In this document: positions 4,910 to 6,270 of the stretch, piece after piece
Layout: every line of letters starts with the position of its first letter
Numbering within the stretch: the stretch's first letter is position 1
Origin: Mageeibacillus sp. UBA5442
Lineage (GTDB): Bacteria > Bacillota > Clostridia > Saccharofermentanales > DTU023
DNA: 6,270 bases
Direction: 5' to 3'
Assembly (NCBI GenBank): GCA_002427475.1
Contig: DIRG01000073.1
Span: forward strand, 1 to 6,270
Position numbers and translations under genes: made by a program
The notes under the pieces: model-generated
What the model was told of the DNA's origin: nothing
Databases searched by the model: none
The model's input: the letters and a program-made list of their open reading frames with translations, nothing else

Positions 4910-6142
4910 ATGTCTAATAAAAATGTTTACGATGTTTTGCTGGAACGAGGCTACATTGAGCAAGTCACCCATGAGGATGAAGTACGGCAGTATTTGACTC
5001 AAAAAGGTGCTACATTCTATGTCGGCTTTGACCCCACAGCAGACAGCCTTCATATCGGACATTTTATTCAGTTAATGGTGATGACTCATTTGCAGCGTGC
5101 CGGTTTGCGGCCGATCGCTCTGATGGGTGGCGGGACTGGACATATCGGCGATCCTAGCGGGCGTACAGATATGCGCAGTCTAATGACCAAAGAGACCATC
5201 GACCATAATGTTGACTGTTTTGTCGCGCAAATGTCTCGTCTGATTGATTTTTCTGATGATAAAGCGATTATCGACAATAACGCTGACTGGCTTCTAGATT
5301 TGAACTATATCGATTTTTTGCGCGAAATTGGAGTTCACTTTTCTGTCAATCGAATGCTCTCGCTAGATAGTTATAAGAATCGTTTGGAAAAAGGACTATC
5401 TTTCTTTGAATTTAATTACATCCTTCTGCAAGCCTATGATTTCCTCCACCTATACCGCAAGTACGGCTGTAGACTGCAAATTGGAGGCAGCGATCAATGG
5501 AGCAACATTATCGCCGGCGCAGATCTGATCCGCAAAGTAGATCATCAAGACGCTTATGGTATGACCTTCGCTTTGTTAACCAACAGTGCTGGCGAAAAAA
5601 TGGGCAAAACCGCAAAGGGTGCAGTCTGGCTAGATGAAGACAAATTTTCTGTTTACGACTTCTATCAATATCTCCGCAATGTCAGTGACGCTGATGTTGT
5701 GAAATTTATGAAACAGCTTACTTTTATGCCTATGGAAGAAATTGCAGAGTACAGCAAGCTAAGCGGAGCTGAACTGAACCAAGCGAAAGAAAAGCTTGCC
5801 TTCGAAGTCACCACATTAGTTCATGGTGAAGAAAAAGCTCGTGGTGCAGCAGCTGCTGCTAAAGCTCTGTTCAGCGGCAAAGGTGACTTGTCCGATAGCC
5901 CTACTTATGATTTACATGCTTCTGAGATGGAAAAGACTTTAATCGAAATCTTGGCGGATAATAAAATAGTCGCATCACGTAGCGAAGCTAGACGACTACT
6001 GCAGCAAGGCGGCCTTTACCTTAATGATCAAGCAGTAAGCGACTTGGGCAAAACGATCAGTTCTAGCGATCTGGATGAAGAAGGCTCCTGCATAGTTCGC
6101 TTAGGTAAAAAAAGGTACTACATTTTACGTTTTATAAATTAA
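4910..6142 (+). CDS. tyrS: Tyrosyl-tRNA synthetase (class I)
   Basis: 410 aa, normal length for bacterial TyrRS type 1. It charges tRNA-Tyr with tyrosine through tyrosyl-adenylate, in the cytoplasm, usually as a homodimer. The Rossmann catalytic domain has FYVGFDPTADSLHIGH (36-51) with the HIGH signature at 48-51, GGGTGHIGDPSGR (73-85), the tyrosine-pocket segment NYILLQAYDFLHLY (169-182), and IGGSDQWSNI (191-200), where many TyrRS have QWGN. The second signature, normally KMSKS, appears as KMGKT (230-234), a common form in TyrS (KFGKT in Bacillus). An S4 RNA-binding domain occupies about 342-408, with VASRSEARRLLQQGGLYLN (354-372). The start at 4910 is chosen because of the AAGGAG site. There is no T-box leader. 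No defect is visible. Confidence 0.97.
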   Translation: MSNKNVYDVLLERGYIEQVTHEDEVRQYLTQKGATFYVGFDPTADSLHIGHFIQLMVMTHLQRAGLRPIALMGGGTGHIGDPSGRTDMRSLMTKETIDHNVDCFVAQMSRLIDFSDDKAIIDNNADWLLDLNYIDFLREIGVHFSVNRMLSLDSYKNRLEKGLSFFEFNYILLQAYDFLHLYRKYGCRLQIGGSDQWSNIIAGADLIRKVDHQDAYGMTFALLTNSAGEKMGKTAKGAVWLDEDKFSVYDFYQYLRNVSDADVVKFMKQLTFMPMEEIAEYSKLSGAELNQAKEKLAFEVTTLVHGEEKARGAAAAAKALFSGKGDLSDSPTYDLHASEMEKTLIEILADNKIVASRSEARRLLQQGGLYLNDQAVSDLGKTISSSDLDEEGSCIVRLGKKRYYILRFIN

Positions 6143-6158
6143 TCTAATCAAAATAACC

Positions 6159-6196
6159 TCCTTGCAGGCTAGTCAGTGATGACTAGCCTGCAAGGA
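6159..6196. terminator. Perfect 17-bp stem-loop after tyrS
   Basis: TCCTTGCAGGCTAGTCA at 6159-6175 pairs perfectly with 6180-6196 around a GTGA loop, a GNRA-type tetraloop in the plus-strand RNA. It begins 17 nt after the tyrS stop. It is followed by TATACGCC on the plus strand, with no T-tract. On the minus strand the following bases are AGGTTATTTTGATT, slightly T-rich. It is best explained as a terminator shared by tyrS and a convergent gene, or as a 3'-protecting hairpin. A dispersed palindromic repeat is possible. Confidence 0.6.
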
Positions 6197-6270
6197 TATA
6201 CGCCCCACATCTGGAGTTTTCACACCCCCACCGCAACAGGCACCCTCAGCATCGGAATCTCTATCACTCG
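6197..6270. other. C-rich window edge, possibly the 3' end of a convergent gene
   Basis: From 6201 the plus strand has about 30 C to 11 G and roughly 59% GC, well above the genes to the left. Because Bacillota coding strands usually favour G over C, this points to a minus-strand gene. One minus frame stays open from the edge to a TGA at 6222-6220, encoding a 16-residue end finishing VPVAVGV. Another minus frame runs into the hairpin, stopping at 6175-6173. A plus frame from an ATG at 6179 is also open. None is recognisable, so no gene is called. Confidence 0.3.

Noticed and set aside
5123..5138. TGGGTGGCGGGAC, resembling a T-box antiterminator core
   Set aside because: It lies inside tyrS and encodes the conserved MGGGTG segment. 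No T-box stem or specifier arrangement is present.

Overview
The window looks like a low-to-moderate GC Bacillota chromosome, most likely a Clostridia-type lineage. The evidence is strong GGAGG-type ribosome binding sites, the Firmicute-specific tRNA-modification gene tmcAL, and an SPFH/zinc-ribbon/TPM operon of the kind found in Bacillus and Clostridia. Genus cannot be read from the sequence. I see no insertion sequence, CRISPR array, tRNA or rRNA gene, or phage gene.

Left half, minus strand (3392 down to 109): a compact three-gene operon. In transcription order it encodes (i) an SPFH-domain protein with three C-terminal zinc ribbons, (ii) a protein with two N-terminal zinc ribbons and a C-terminal membrane anchor, and (iii) a TPM-domain (YgcG-like) protein with a signal peptide, a membrane helix and a Gly/Ser/Thr-rich tail. 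Gene spacings are 44 nt and 12 nt, and the last junction has the upstream stop codon inside the Shine-Dalgarno sequence. The set matches the ydjG-ydjH-ydjI genes that accompany the PspA paralogue YdjF in Bacillus subtilis, here in the order I-G-H and with no pspA in the window. The likely joint role is a membrane-associated scaffold or envelope-stress complex (inference).

Centre (3393-3588): a 196-bp divergent intergenic region. It holds candidate promoters for both directions, a perfect 13-bp palindrome overlapping a TATAAT box, and a perfect 10-bp inverted repeat whose arms lie 69 bp apart around that palindrome. This is the most regulatory-looking stretch in the window.

Right half, plus strand: tmcAL (tRNA-Met cytidine acetate ligase) followed after 82 nt by tyrS (tyrosyl-tRNA synthetase). 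Both act on tRNA. The 82-nt gap has a candidate promoter and a tandem 10-bp repeat but no room for a T-box leader. After tyrS comes a perfect 17-bp hairpin with a GTGA loop and no T-tract. The last 74 bases are C-rich on the plus strand and may hold the 3' end of a convergent gene.

The genes are recognisable families. The less described parts are the zinc-ribbon elaboration of the SPFH operon, its apparent uncoupling from pspA, and the symmetric divergent control region.
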